From contig NZ_JAQTNN010000004.1 in the NCBI RefSeq assembly GCF_028713855.1, positions 62,001 through 126,000 of the forward strand: a stretch of DNA of 64,000 bases, given 5' to 3'. Source of the DNA: Sulfuricurvum sp. GTDB lineage: Bacteria; Campylobacterota; Campylobacteria; Campylobacterales; Sulfurimonadaceae. This document shows positions 56,754 through 63,977 of the stretch, piece by piece. Below the pieces are notes generated by a model, which searched no databases, was not told where the DNA came from, and saw only the letters and a program-made list of their open reading frames with translations. The position numbers and the translations under genes were made by a program. The first letter of the stretch is position 1. Every line of letters starts with the position of its first letter.

Positions 56754-56825
56754 ATGCCCGAAACCTTTTTCCCTAAATATACCCCACCTTTGACATATCG
56801 TACCAAAAATGGTACAATCCAATGA
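56754..56825 (+). CDS. 23-residue leader peptide overlapping the toxin start
   Basis: ATG at 56754 with a strong AAGGGAG ribosome binding site at about 56741-56747, reading MPETFFPKYTPPLTYRTKNG and three more residues. Its TGA overlaps the toxin ATG (ATGA at 56822-56825). The toxin has no ribosome binding site of its own, so coupling through this leader is likely. The ORF also contains the dyad GTACCA-AAAA-TGGTAC, so this could be chance; expression is not shown. Confidence 0.5.
   Translation: MPETFFPKYTPPLTYRTKNGTIQ
56790..56818 (+). promoter_or_regulatory. consensus promoter and operator-like dyad at the toxin gene
   Basis: TTGACA (56790-56795), 17 bases, TACAAT (56813-56818). The perfect dyad GTACCA (56800-56805) and TGGTAC (56810-56815) overlaps the spacer and -10, the usual place for antitoxin autorepression. 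The -10 ends only 3 bases before the toxin ATG, so a transcript from here would be leaderless or miss that ATG. Confidence 0.55.
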
Positions 56826-57160
56826 ATAAGAAAATAAACGTCGTTTTTTATCAAAGTCCAAGCGGTAACGAACCTGTGCGCGAATGGCTCAAATCATTAG
56901 AGCCGCATGACCGTCAGATCGTCGGCAGTGATATTAAAACCGTCGAATACGGATGGCCTATCGGTATGCCCGTATCACGCCCGCTCGGAAACAAACTGTA
57001 CGAGGTGCGAAGCAATATTTCCGATAAACGGATCGCACGGGTGATTTTCACGATAATAGACGATTGGATGGTACTGCTCCACGGGTTTATCAAAAAGAGC
57101 CAACAAACCCCGAAAGAAGAGATAGATTTGGCGATCAAACGCCTAAAGGAGATACGATGA
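56822..57160 (+). CDS. RelE/HigB-type toxin (phage Gp49-like)
   Basis: 112 residues. Family features: VVFYQSPSGNEPVREWLKSL at the start, then LGNKLYEVRSN and ARVIFTIIDDWMVLLHGFIKKSQQTP, typical of Gp49-like/HigB toxins that cleave mRNA at the ribosome. The stop overlaps the antitoxin ATG (ATGA). Toxin-first order is that of higBA. Start at 56822 lacks a ribosome binding site; see the leader ORF. Confidence 0.87.
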   Translation: MNKKINVVFYQSPSGNEPVREWLKSLEPHDRQIVGSDIKTVEYGWPIGMPVSRPLGNKLYEVRSNISDKRIARVIFTIIDDWMVLLHGFIKKSQQTPKEEIDLAIKRLKEIR

Positions 57161-57438
57161 AACCTCAAGGAATCGGAACCAATTTCGATGATTTTTTAGA
57201 AGCAGAGGGGATGCTCGCAGAAGCCGAAGCGGTTGCAATCAAACGGGTTATCGCCTATCAACTCGAAGAGACGATGAAAAAAGAGCATATCACCAAAACG
57301 GAAATGGCAAAGCGGATGAAAACCAGTCGCAGTGCCATCGATCGTCTCCTAGACCCACTCAATACCTCGATTACCCTTGCAACTATCGAAAGTGCGGTTA
57401 ATGCAATGGGTAAACGATTACAGATTCAGATGGTTTAA
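57157..57438 (+). CDS. HTH (XRE-family) antitoxin
   Basis: 93 residues from the ATG overlapping the toxin stop. The C-terminal helix-turn-helix KTEMAKRMKTSRSAIDRLLD is of the XRE/HigA type; the N-terminal helix probably wraps the toxin. A reading that starts at 57064 inside the toxin gene is not credible. It likely represses the promoter at 56790 through the dyad there. Confidence 0.87.
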   Translation: MKPQGIGTNFDDFLEAEGMLAEAEAVAIKRVIAYQLEETMKKEHITKTEMAKRMKTSRSAIDRLLDPLNTSITLATIESAVNAMGKRLQIQMV

Positions 57439-57442
57439 TCCT

Positions 57443-57907
57443 ATGAAAATCACCCCTATTACCGAAATCAACTCCCCTATCTATCACAACCTCATACAAT
57501 CCTACGAAGCCGAGTTCTCACCGATCACTGGGAAGAAACCAAACGCTTCGGGTCTGTTCGAGCTAGATACCCATTTAGGAGACGATACGCTAGCCTTTCT
57601 GCTACAAATCGACAATGCCCCTGCCGGAATCGCTGCGATCCGTTGTAAAGAGACTCAAGCCTACGAAATATGTGAATTTTACGTAGTTCCCTACTTTCGG
57701 AAAAGTGGTATCGGAATGCACTTCGCCCACACTATTTGGAAAAACTATCCCGGAGATTGGGAGATCAAACAGATTCAGGGAGCTGAGTACGCCAGTAAAT
57801 TTTGGCGCAAGACAATAAAGTCTTTTGTCGAGACAGAATATACCGAAGAGAGCTATGATGACCCGTATTGGGGAATCGTCACAAGACAGAAATTTACAGT
57901 AAATTAA
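57443..57907 (+). CDS. GNAT-family N-acetyltransferase
   Basis: 154 residues from the ATG at 57443, four bases after the antitoxin stop. Acetyl-CoA binding motif A is visible (FYVVPYFRKSGIGMHFAH, the RxxGxG type). Substrate unknown. Likely co-transcribed with the toxin-antitoxin pair. A longer reading starting inside the antitoxin gene is not supported. Confidence 0.8.
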   Translation: MKITPITEINSPIYHNLIQSYEAEFSPITGKKPNASGLFELDTHLGDDTLAFLLQIDNAPAGIAAIRCKETQAYEICEFYVVPYFRKSGIGMHFAHTIWKNYPGDWEIKQIQGAEYASKFWRKTIKSFVETEYTEESYDDPYWGIVTRQKFTVN

Positions 57908-57971
57908 AATAAGATATTATGCTCTCCCAAACTGGAGCTTGGAAGCGAATGATAACTTATCTCAACGTTAT

Positions 57972-58157
57972 TTAAAAATCCCGTTCTAAAAAATCCGAAT
58001 CATTCAAAACATGAGAATTTGCACTGTTAGGCATAGAGTGTTTGGGTACGCTTCCAAACCCTTCCAACTTACCGCAATTTGGGCATTTTCCCTTATCAAG
58101 TTCTGCTATCATCTCTACATCGATCACAAAATCACACGCCTGACAAAAAAACTCCAT
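57972..58157 (-). CDS. small zinc-ribbon protein
   Basis: 61 residues with two CxxC pairs (FCQACDF and CPNCGKL, Cys5, 8, 25, 28), a zinc ribbon of the regulatory-protein type, followed by a Ser/Asn-rich tail. Unknown role. Single gene in an AT-rich stretch. Confidence 0.6.
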   Translation of the reverse strand: MEFFCQACDFVIDVEMIAELDKGKCPNCGKLEGFGSVPKHSMPNSANSHVLNDSDFLERDF

Positions 58158-58212
58158 AATGTACTCCTGTACTATTTTCTAAAGTGTCAGATGCATTCTC
58201 TATTCTAATAGA

Positions 58213-58509
58213 CTACACAAACGTAATGCTCTGTGCTTTGATCCGTTTCATATCTTCTTCATCCAGTCCATCGATACCGTAGACAAAACAGCACGGTTTC
58301 TCTTTGATCTGTTTGTGTATCTCGTTAAATGACTCTCTGTTTTCTACGATGTAGACGTTCTCCGCATACAACGCCTTCAGCGGCAGTCCGATGCACCCGT
58401 GCGCGAGGGTGATCGTCAGCAGTTCCATCATCTCGTTGTTGATCGTGATCCCACCGTTGCCTTTGAGCAGTATGACAGGGATAGATACTTTAAAAAGAGA
58501 ATGTCTGTA
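58213..58509 (-). pseudogene. 5'-truncated gene remnant (Toprim-like piece)
   Basis: The frame stays open from 58509 to the stop at 58213, but the only start (ATG at 58429-58431) lies inside coherent protein sequence: upstream in frame one reads VSIPVILLKGNGGITINNE. The downstream part contains YAENVYIVENRESFNEI, reminiscent of the ENxxxF Toprim strand in DUF2220/JetD proteins. The coherent part begins where the CPBP gene ends, so the gene seems cut at that junction. GC-richer than its surroundings. Confidence 0.5.
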
Positions 58510-59137
58510 CTATTGTTGCAAGAGTACCCATATAAAAAAACTGCCCCAATCCTATTGTAAAAAGCATGCACCCATAGAGGGAGTGTGTGAAAAAAATGAG
58601 AGCAAGAGAGTGTGTTTTGGCATAAAGACTCGCAAAGAGAACACCCCCTCCAATTGCAAGGATTACGGCAATCCAATTATGAAAGATAATATGCATGTAG
58701 CCAAATATAAGTGCATTAACAAAAATCATAACCTGCTGATTGGGAAAAAGCACTTGATAGCGGTGAAAGAAAAAAGCCCGATAAACGATTTCCTGCGGAT
58801 AGACTGAAAAAAGCGGATAGAAAAAGAGGATCGCTATCCAAAGCAACGTCTTTTCACGCATAAGTAAAAAAAGCGATTCAGGCTTCAAAAAATAGAGTAA
58901 TAGACTCAAAAGCAGAGAAATAACCAAAAACTGAATCAGCATAGGTTGAAAAAAAGATGCTATCGACTCTTTCCGCCAAAAATTTTGACGGTCAAATGAA
59001 GTATCCTTTACAAGGATACGCAGACAAATCAGCGTGATTATCCATAAAAATAGTAAAACAGGATTAGGGGTGACAAGAAACAAAAGCAGTGGGACAAGTA
59101 AAAAAATGAGCGTAAATTCAAAATATAGCTTTACCAT
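58490..59137 (-). CDS. CPBP-family intramembrane protease (CAAX/Abi type)
   Basis: 215 residues from the ATG at 59135-59137 (AAAGG 8 bases upstream; an ATG at 59176 would add 13 residues). About seven membrane helices. Motif 1 reads PQEIVYRAFFFHRY (QExxxR instead of EExxxR), motif 2 FGYMHIIFHNW, motif 3 FFTHSLYG. The family cleaves membrane proteins or processes peptides and includes bacteriocin-immunity and abortive-infection members. The Gln variant recurs in a subgroup, so loss of activity is not implied. Confidence 0.8.
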   Translation of the reverse strand: MVKLYFEFTLIFLLVPLLLFLVTPNPVLLFLWIITLICLRILVKDTSFDRQNFWRKESIASFFQPMLIQFLVISLLLSLLLYFLKPESLFLLMREKTLLWIAILFFYPLFSVYPQEIVYRAFFFHRYQVLFPNQQVMIFVNALIFGYMHIIFHNWIAVILAIGGGVLFASLYAKTHSLALIFFTHSLYGCMLFTIGLGQFFYMGTLATIVQTFSF

Positions 59138-59388
59138 CCATAGAGCCTTTATTGAACAAAATAAACTTGATTTCATGAACCGCTACTATAGCTCAAAATA
59201 TCATAACTATATTTTCTAAAATTCTTCACCGAAACACTCTCGACACAAATTCAAATTACTTATCTGATTTTTAATAATCATGATAGTAGTTTAGATATAT
59301 TATGATAATAGTAGCATACAAGAACATTCTATGAAAGCCGATAAACAGCTTTCAAAGTATCAACTTATTTCCAGTAGGAGAAAAATGC

Positions 59389-60597
59389 ATGTATCGCCAG
59401 ATCGCATACTTTAGCCTCGGATGGATCGTTATCGTGCTCTGTTCATTTGGATGGGGATATTACAACAGCCGCCAGAAGGATGACCAAAGCATATTGGAAA
59501 TGAGCCGTGCTTTCTTCGGGCAGATTGTCCTCACGCGAGAATGGAACGCTTGCCACGGCGGCGTGTATGTCTATGCCGATGAGAAGACCCCGCCAAATCC
59601 CTATCTTGTCAAAGACCCGGAGCGGGACATTCCCCTACAAAATGGAAAACTGCTGACCAAAATCAACCCCGCCTATATGACCCGACAGCTCTCCGAACTC
59701 GCCGCGCAGTACAACGGAGCACAGATCCATATCACGAGTCTCAAACCCATCCGTCCGGCTAACGCACCGACGCCATGGGAACGCAAAGCTCTGAAATCTT
59801 TCGAAACAGGTATCAACGAAGTAGGTACCTTTACGGACGGACACTATCGCTACATGGCCCCCTTGTTTATGCAAAAAAGCTGCATGAAATGCCACGAACA
59901 GCAGGGGTATAAGGTCGGAGACATCCGCGGCGGTATTAGCATCACCCTCCCCTACAACCGCTACGCTTCCCTCTCACCACGCATCACAGGTTATCTGGCA
60001 GTTACTGCGGCAGGACTGCTGTTTATTCTGTTCTTCGGTCGCCGCCTCGCTAGAGCCTATCAAATGCTCGAAGAACAGAGCATTATCGATCCCCTGACAG
60101 AGATTCCCAACCGCCGTTTCTTTATGAAACGGGCCGAAGAAGAGTTCCGGAGTGCCGGACGCAACCATACCCCAATCGCCTTGATTATGATCGATATCGA
60201 CTATTTCAAAGGCTTTAACGACCGCTACGGCCATATAGAAGGAGATATCACCCTAAAAACGGTGGCCGAAGCGATGAAACATCAGCTGCGACGACCTCCG
60301 GACTGCATCGCCCGCTATGGCGGGGAAGAGTTTATTATCATGCTGCCCAATACCATGCCAGAAGGGGGTGCTCAGGTTGCCGAGTTGCTACGCACCAAAA
60401 TTGAAGCGCTGCAAATCAACAATGAAGCTTCCAAATGTGCCGACGTAGTGACCATCAGCCTCGGTGTTGCCTCTGCTCCTCATGATAGCGTCTCTTTCGA
60501 AACCCTGCTCAAGCATGCAGATGAAGCGCTCTATACTGCCAAGCAAAAAGGTCGCAACCGCAGCGAGAGCATAATTATCCAACCGACGACGAAATAA
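59389..60597 (+). CDS. heme-type sensor diguanylate cyclase (DUF3365-GGDEF)
   Basis: 402 residues. Membrane helix at about 5-24, a periplasmic DUF3365/Tll0287-like domain with ACHGGVYVYADEKTPPNPYL and CMKCHEQQGYKVGDIRGG (CxxCH heme site), a second helix near 203-221, then a GGDEF domain with intact GGEEF and a DxD (IMIDIDYFKGFND). It would make cyclic di-GMP in response to a periplasmic redox or gas signal. Same sensor as the HD-GYP protein at 6552. AGGAG ribosome binding site at about 59373. Confidence 0.9.
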   Translation: MYRQIAYFSLGWIVIVLCSFGWGYYNSRQKDDQSILEMSRAFFGQIVLTREWNACHGGVYVYADEKTPPNPYLVKDPERDIPLQNGKLLTKINPAYMTRQLSELAAQYNGAQIHITSLKPIRPANAPTPWERKALKSFETGINEVGTFTDGHYRYMAPLFMQKSCMKCHEQQGYKVGDIRGGISITLPYNRYASLSPRITGYLAVTAAGLLFILFFGRRLARAYQMLEEQSIIDPLTEIPNRRFFMKRAEEEFRSAGRNHTPIALIMIDIDYFKGFNDRYGHIEGDITLKTVAEAMKHQLRRPPDCIARYGGEEFIIMLPNTMPEGGAQVAELLRTKIEALQINNEASKCADVVTISLGVASAPHDSVSFETLLKHADEALYTAKQKGRNRSESIIIQPTTK

Positions 60598-60604
60598 AAT
60601 CAGG

Positions 60605-60650
60605 ATATAGGGGTCAGATATTCAATCTTTATTTTTCTATCACAGCACAA
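60605..60650 (+). other. short GGGGTCAGATATTCAATC remnant
   Basis: GGGGTCAGATATTCAATCTT follows the GGDEF gene. The GGGGTCAG-type string is often seen at the borders of REP-associated IS200-like transposase genes, so this may be a leftover end. No transposase is present. Confidence 0.3.
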
Positions 60651-60804
60651 AAGTAAAGTCGTTAATAATCTGGTGTGAGGACGCTTTTTTGGATATTTAT
60701 TTTTTCTAAAAAGAAAAACACACCTATAAAATTATCAAATAGTATTAAGTGTTTAAATGTAGAATTGTTGAAAAGTATAGATTTCCTATGATAGGAGGAA
60801 TATC

Positions 60805-61191
60805 ATGCGTATAGCCAAAGATGACGTAGACGTCAGAATGCAGATTCCAGGTGCCGTGATTCGTCAGCATATGAATTTCGGGGACGCAACGGGGCTAGGC
60901 AAAATCAGTTGCGAATATTTCACTCTTTCGGCGGGTGTCGATACAACTGCGTTGTTTCAGGGACTGGAAAGCAATTCCTGCCAAAGCCCCCACTGGGGCT
61001 TCGTCTTACGCGGTCAGCTCACCACGACAGACAATCACGGTTTCCAAGAAACAGTCCACGCAAATGACCTCTTCTACTGGCCGCCCGGCCACAACGTGAG
61101 GGTTGACGCAGACGCTGAAATCATAATGTTCAGCCCTCAACACGAGCACAGTATTGTCATTAATCATATGATCGAAAAAACGGGGGGATAA
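60805..61191 (+). CDS. cupin-domain protein
   Basis: 128 residues of a single cupin fold: PHWGFVLRGQLTTTDNHG and YWPPGHNVRVDADAEIIMFSP, with His residues that could hold a metal. Excellent AGGAGG ribosome binding site at 60792-60797. Substrate unknown; it is 3 bases upstream of the SRPBCC gene, one operon. Confidence 0.8.
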   Translation: MRIAKDDVDVRMQIPGAVIRQHMNFGDATGLGKISCEYFTLSAGVDTTALFQGLESNSCQSPHWGFVLRGQLTTTDNHGFQETVHANDLFYWPPGHNVRVDADAEIIMFSPQHEHSIVINHMIEKTGG

Positions 61192-61194
61192 ATC

Positions 61195-61638
61195 ATGTCA
61201 GGAACTGTTCATCTTCATCATGTGTTGAAAGCACCGCCCGAGCGTGTATACCGGGCATTCACTACACCAGAAGCAATGGCCAAATGGATTCCGCCTTTTG
61301 GTTTTACCTGCACGGTTCACCACATGGAACCAAACGTTGGCGGAACATTCAAAATGTCATTCACCAACTTCACAACACAGCAAAGCCATTCGTTTGGCGG
61401 AGAATACTTAGAACTCGTACCCAACGAGTTCCTTCGATATACCGATACCTTTGACGACCCAAATCTGCCTGGAATCATGCAGGTTGCGGTTACGCTCAAG
61501 CCGGTTTCATGCGGTACAGACTTGAGCATCATACAAGAAGGGATTCCGGATGCGATTCCCCTAGAAATGTGCTATCTCGGCTGGCAAGAGTCGCTTGTAC
61601 AATTGGCAATGCTTGTTGAGCCTGAAATTCAGCAGTAA
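61195..61638 (+). CDS. SRPBCC (AHSA1-type) ligand-binding protein
   Basis: 147 residues. START-like fold with LKAPPERVYRAFTTPEAMAKWIPP at the N terminus and a C-terminal helix (WQESLVQLAMLV). Such proteins bind hydrophobic ligands. Co-transcribed with the cupin gene and convergent with wrbA. Confidence 0.85.
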   Translation: MSGTVHLHHVLKAPPERVYRAFTTPEAMAKWIPPFGFTCTVHHMEPNVGGTFKMSFTNFTTQQSHSFGGEYLELVPNEFLRYTDTFDDPNLPGIMQVAVTLKPVSCGTDLSIIQEGIPDAIPLEMCYLGWQESLVQLAMLVEPEIQQ

Positions 61639-61680
61639 CAGAATATCGAGAACAAAAGACGAAGCTAAAATTCTCTCATC

Positions 61681-62292
61681 CTATCGAGTAAGTTTCAAGG
61701 CTATAGCGGCAACATGCCTGCCTTGATATCTAGCTCCGGAGAGTTCGTTATCACTTGGGAAGCGGCTGCCGTCGCCACCCGCAATCGTCGACGCACCATA
61801 GGGCGAACAACCGGTGATCTGGTCAGAAGACGATTGTCCTGCAAAGGTATAGGGTAGCCCGACAATTACCATACCATGATGCAGCAGCGTAACGTGAAAC
61901 GTTAGGATCGTCGACTCCTGTCCGCCGTGCTGAGTACCGGAGCTGGTCATTACGCTTCCAACCTTGCCGACCAAAGCCCCTTTGACCCACAGTTTGCCGG
62001 TTGCATCGAGAAACTGACGCATCTGAGCACACATGTTACCAAATCGCGTCGGCGTGGCGAAGATCACAGCATCGGCCTCAGCAAGTTCATCCAGTGTACA
62101 GACAGGAATACCGGCTTGCTCTTTTTGAGCTTCAGTCGCCCCCATCTTGTCCAGAACATCGGTTGAAAGCGTCTCAGGAACACGGCGTAATATCGCTTCA
62201 GCCCCCTCCATTGATACGACTCCTTCCGCTGCCGCCTGAGCCATCCGATAGATATGTCCGTACATCGAGTAGTACACAATCAAGACTGTCAT
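61681..62292 (-). CDS. wrbA: NAD(P)H:quinone oxidoreductase WrbA
   Basis: 203 residues, the usual WrbA size. FMN site [19 protein letters not shown], flavodoxin-like [20 protein letters not shown], and [15 protein letters not shown]. It reduces quinones by two electrons to avoid superoxide. Strong AAGGAGG ribosome binding site. Divergent from the encapsulin operon. Confidence 0.95.
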   Translation of the reverse strand: MTVLIVYYSMYGHIYRMAQAAAEGVVSMEGAEAILRRVPETLSTDVLDKMGATEAQKEQAGIPVCTLDELAEADAVIFATPTRFGNMCAQMRQFLDATGKLWVKGALVGKVGSVMTSSGTQHGGQESTILTFHVTLLHHGMVIVGLPYTFAGQSSSDQITGCSPYGASTIAGGDGSRFPSDNELSGARYQGRHVAAIALKLTR

Positions 62293-62401
62293 ACGTTGCC
62301 TCCTTGTCGATTTTGTTCAATAATAACATAACTTTTTTTTATCTTTTCCAGTATTCCTTTCTTAATTAAAAATTAAAAGAAACACTTCCCGATAAATTCT
62401 A

Positions 62402-62431
62402 TTGACATCCTTTCTTTTGCCTCTGTACCAT
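62402..62431 (+). promoter_or_regulatory. promoter of the encapsulin operon
   Basis: TTGACA (62402-62407), 18 bases, TACCAT (62426-62431), then AAAGGAG at 62454-62460 before the ATG at 62466. The 173-base divergent gap with wrbA probably also holds regulator sites; none is named. Confidence 0.45.
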
Positions 62432-62465
62432 TAGGGATATCAGGATTGAACGCAAAGGAGCAATT

Positions 62466-62840
62466 ATGGCACATGAAGGTTTTCACGAAGATCCCACTAA
62501 ACTCTCAGAATTTACAAAAGATTATCACCGCATTATCCAAAGTACCATGGAAGAACTCGAAGCAGTAGACTGGTACAACCAACGCGCCGAAGCTGCAAGC
62601 GACCCTATGGCAAAAGCAATCATGGAACACAACAGGGATGAAGAGATTGAGCACGCCTGTATGGGGCTAGAATGGCTCAGACGCAATTCCATCATATGGG
62701 ATACCATGATGCGAAAATTTCTATTCACAACTACGGATATCGTCGTGCAGGAGTCCGGCAATACGGATCAAACCGTTCAGGGCAGTCCCGAAATCGTTGC
62801 AGCGCCAACGGGGACACTGAAAATCGGCAACAATAGCTAA
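62466..62840 (+). CDS. encapsulated ferritin-like protein (EncFtn cargo)
   Basis: 124 residues. Two-helix ferritin-like core with metal ligands in EELEAVDWYNQRAEA (Glu30/Glu32) and DEEIEHACMGLEWLRRN (Glu60-x2-His63), closely like Rhodospirillum encapsulated ferritin. The extended C terminus ends GTLKIGNNS, resembling an encapsulin targeting peptide (SLxIGSL type). It oxidises Fe(II) inside the shell, as known for the family. Directly followed by the shell gene, 10 bases apart. Confidence 0.92.
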   Translation: MAHEGFHEDPTKLSEFTKDYHRIIQSTMEELEAVDWYNQRAEAASDPMAKAIMEHNRDEEIEHACMGLEWLRRNSIIWDTMMRKFLFTTTDIVVQESGNTDQTVQGSPEIVAAPTGTLKIGNNS

Positions 62841-62850
62841 GGAGCTGACA

Positions 62851-63648
62851 ATGAAATTTTTAAATCGCGAAACGTCACCGATTGCGGCGGCTGTCTGGAC
62901 TCAGATTGACAGTGTGTTTACCCCCTTGCTCAGCCAGCGGCTGAAACTGCGTAGCCTCGTCGGGTTTACCCCCGTCCCTTTTGAAACCGATGCCGTTGCT
63001 ACGGGAAACCTGAAAACGATTACCGCTTCGGAAGCGCTAACCCTGTCAATGAGAAAACCCATTCCGATGGTGGAAATACGATACGATTTCGATCTCCCCA
63101 AATCGATTGTCGAGGCGTTCAAGCGGGACAAACCCGATTTTGACGACTCGATCTTCAAAAAAGTTGCCAACCGTTTCAGCGCCGTTGAGAATTCGCTGAT
63201 TCTTGATGGGGTGAAAGAAGCAGATATTGAGGGAATTTTGAACAATATCCCGCGTAAACCGATACATGCCAAAAATATCAAGGGGCTGATTGACGCGGTC
63301 GCCTCGATGATCGCCGCTTTCGGTTCCGAATTTGTCGAAGGGCCCTACAAGCTCGTCCTCTCAACCGCAACACTGATCAAGATGGTCGGAGAAAGCGAAG
63401 GGGGAGTCAGTGTCAAAAGCCGTTTGGAGACCCTGATCGGAGCCAACTTTTTTGTGGTTTGCGAGAGCATCGGTGACGACAAAATTCTGGCGCTTTCACA
63501 AAGAGGCGGAGATTTCTTCCTGTATAACGGACTGGATGTCAGCATCGGATTTACCGAAGAAAAAGAGGACAGCTATACCCTTTTTATCAGTGAAAGCTGC
63601 ACATTCCGCATCATTAACCCCGAAGCGGCACTTCTTATCACTCTGTGA
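62851..63648 (+). CDS. family 1 encapsulin shell protein
   Basis: 265 residues, the size of T=1 encapsulins (HK97 fold). Begins MKFLNRETSPIAAAVWTQID as in linocin M18/CFP29 relatives, and has the P-domain and A-domain pattern VEIRYDFDLPKSIVEAF, YKLVLSTATLIKMV and FTEEKEDSYTLFISESCTF. It self-assembles to a nanocompartment of about 60 subunits. AAGGAG ribosome binding site overlaps the cargo gene stop. Confidence 0.95.
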   Translation: MKFLNRETSPIAAAVWTQIDSVFTPLLSQRLKLRSLVGFTPVPFETDAVATGNLKTITASEALTLSMRKPIPMVEIRYDFDLPKSIVEAFKRDKPDFDDSIFKKVANRFSAVENSLILDGVKEADIEGILNNIPRKPIHAKNIKGLIDAVASMIAAFGSEFVEGPYKLVLSTATLIKMVGESEGGVSVKSRLETLIGANFFVVCESIGDDKILALSQRGGDFFLYNGLDVSIGFTEEKEDSYTLFISESCTFRIINPEAALLITL

Positions 63649-63665
63649 GCTAAAAAGGAAAACGG

Positions 63666-63977
63666 ATGGAACCCTCTATAACTGAAACCTCAGAATGCTC
63701 CCGGCAGATCAAGAAAGCTGTGGGCGACGCTATGGAATTCCTCTCAGAGGAAAAACAAAAGGAAGTGATTTTAAGCGTCTGCGCCCTGATCAAAGATCAG
63801 CGAAGTGAGCTAGTCAAAGATCCGGATCTCTCTGAAGAGCTGGCGGTCTCAACCTGCAGTATAAGCGACGAGGTGCTAGCGGAACAAGAGAGGATTCTCG
63901 AAGAGGTGATTACGAAACATCATATCAAAAAAGGCGTTCGTTACGACTTTGAAAAGCACCGACGTAAACCATCATAA
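63666..63977 (+). CDS. unrecognised third protein of the encapsulin operon
   Basis: 103 residues, hydrophilic, predicted helical, three cysteines (SECSRQ, SVCALI, STCSIS). AAAGGA ribosome binding site 6 bases before ATG, 17 bases after the shell stop. No C-terminal targeting peptide of the usual type is visible, so cargo status is not supported. The next gene would lie outside the window. Confidence 0.8.
   Translation: MEPSITETSECSRQIKKAVGDAMEFLSEEKQKEVILSVCALIKDQRSELVKDPDLSEELAVSTCSISDEVLAEQERILEEVITKHHIKKGVRYDFEKHRRKPS

Noticed and set aside
57064-57156. Longer antitoxin reading starting inside the toxin gene
   Set aside because: The ATGA-coupled start at 57157 gives a normal-size antitoxin; the extra residues are the toxin gene read in another frame.
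58391-58807. 138-codon plus-strand ORF
   Set aside because: Antisense to the CPBP gene and the remnant; composition is not protein-like.
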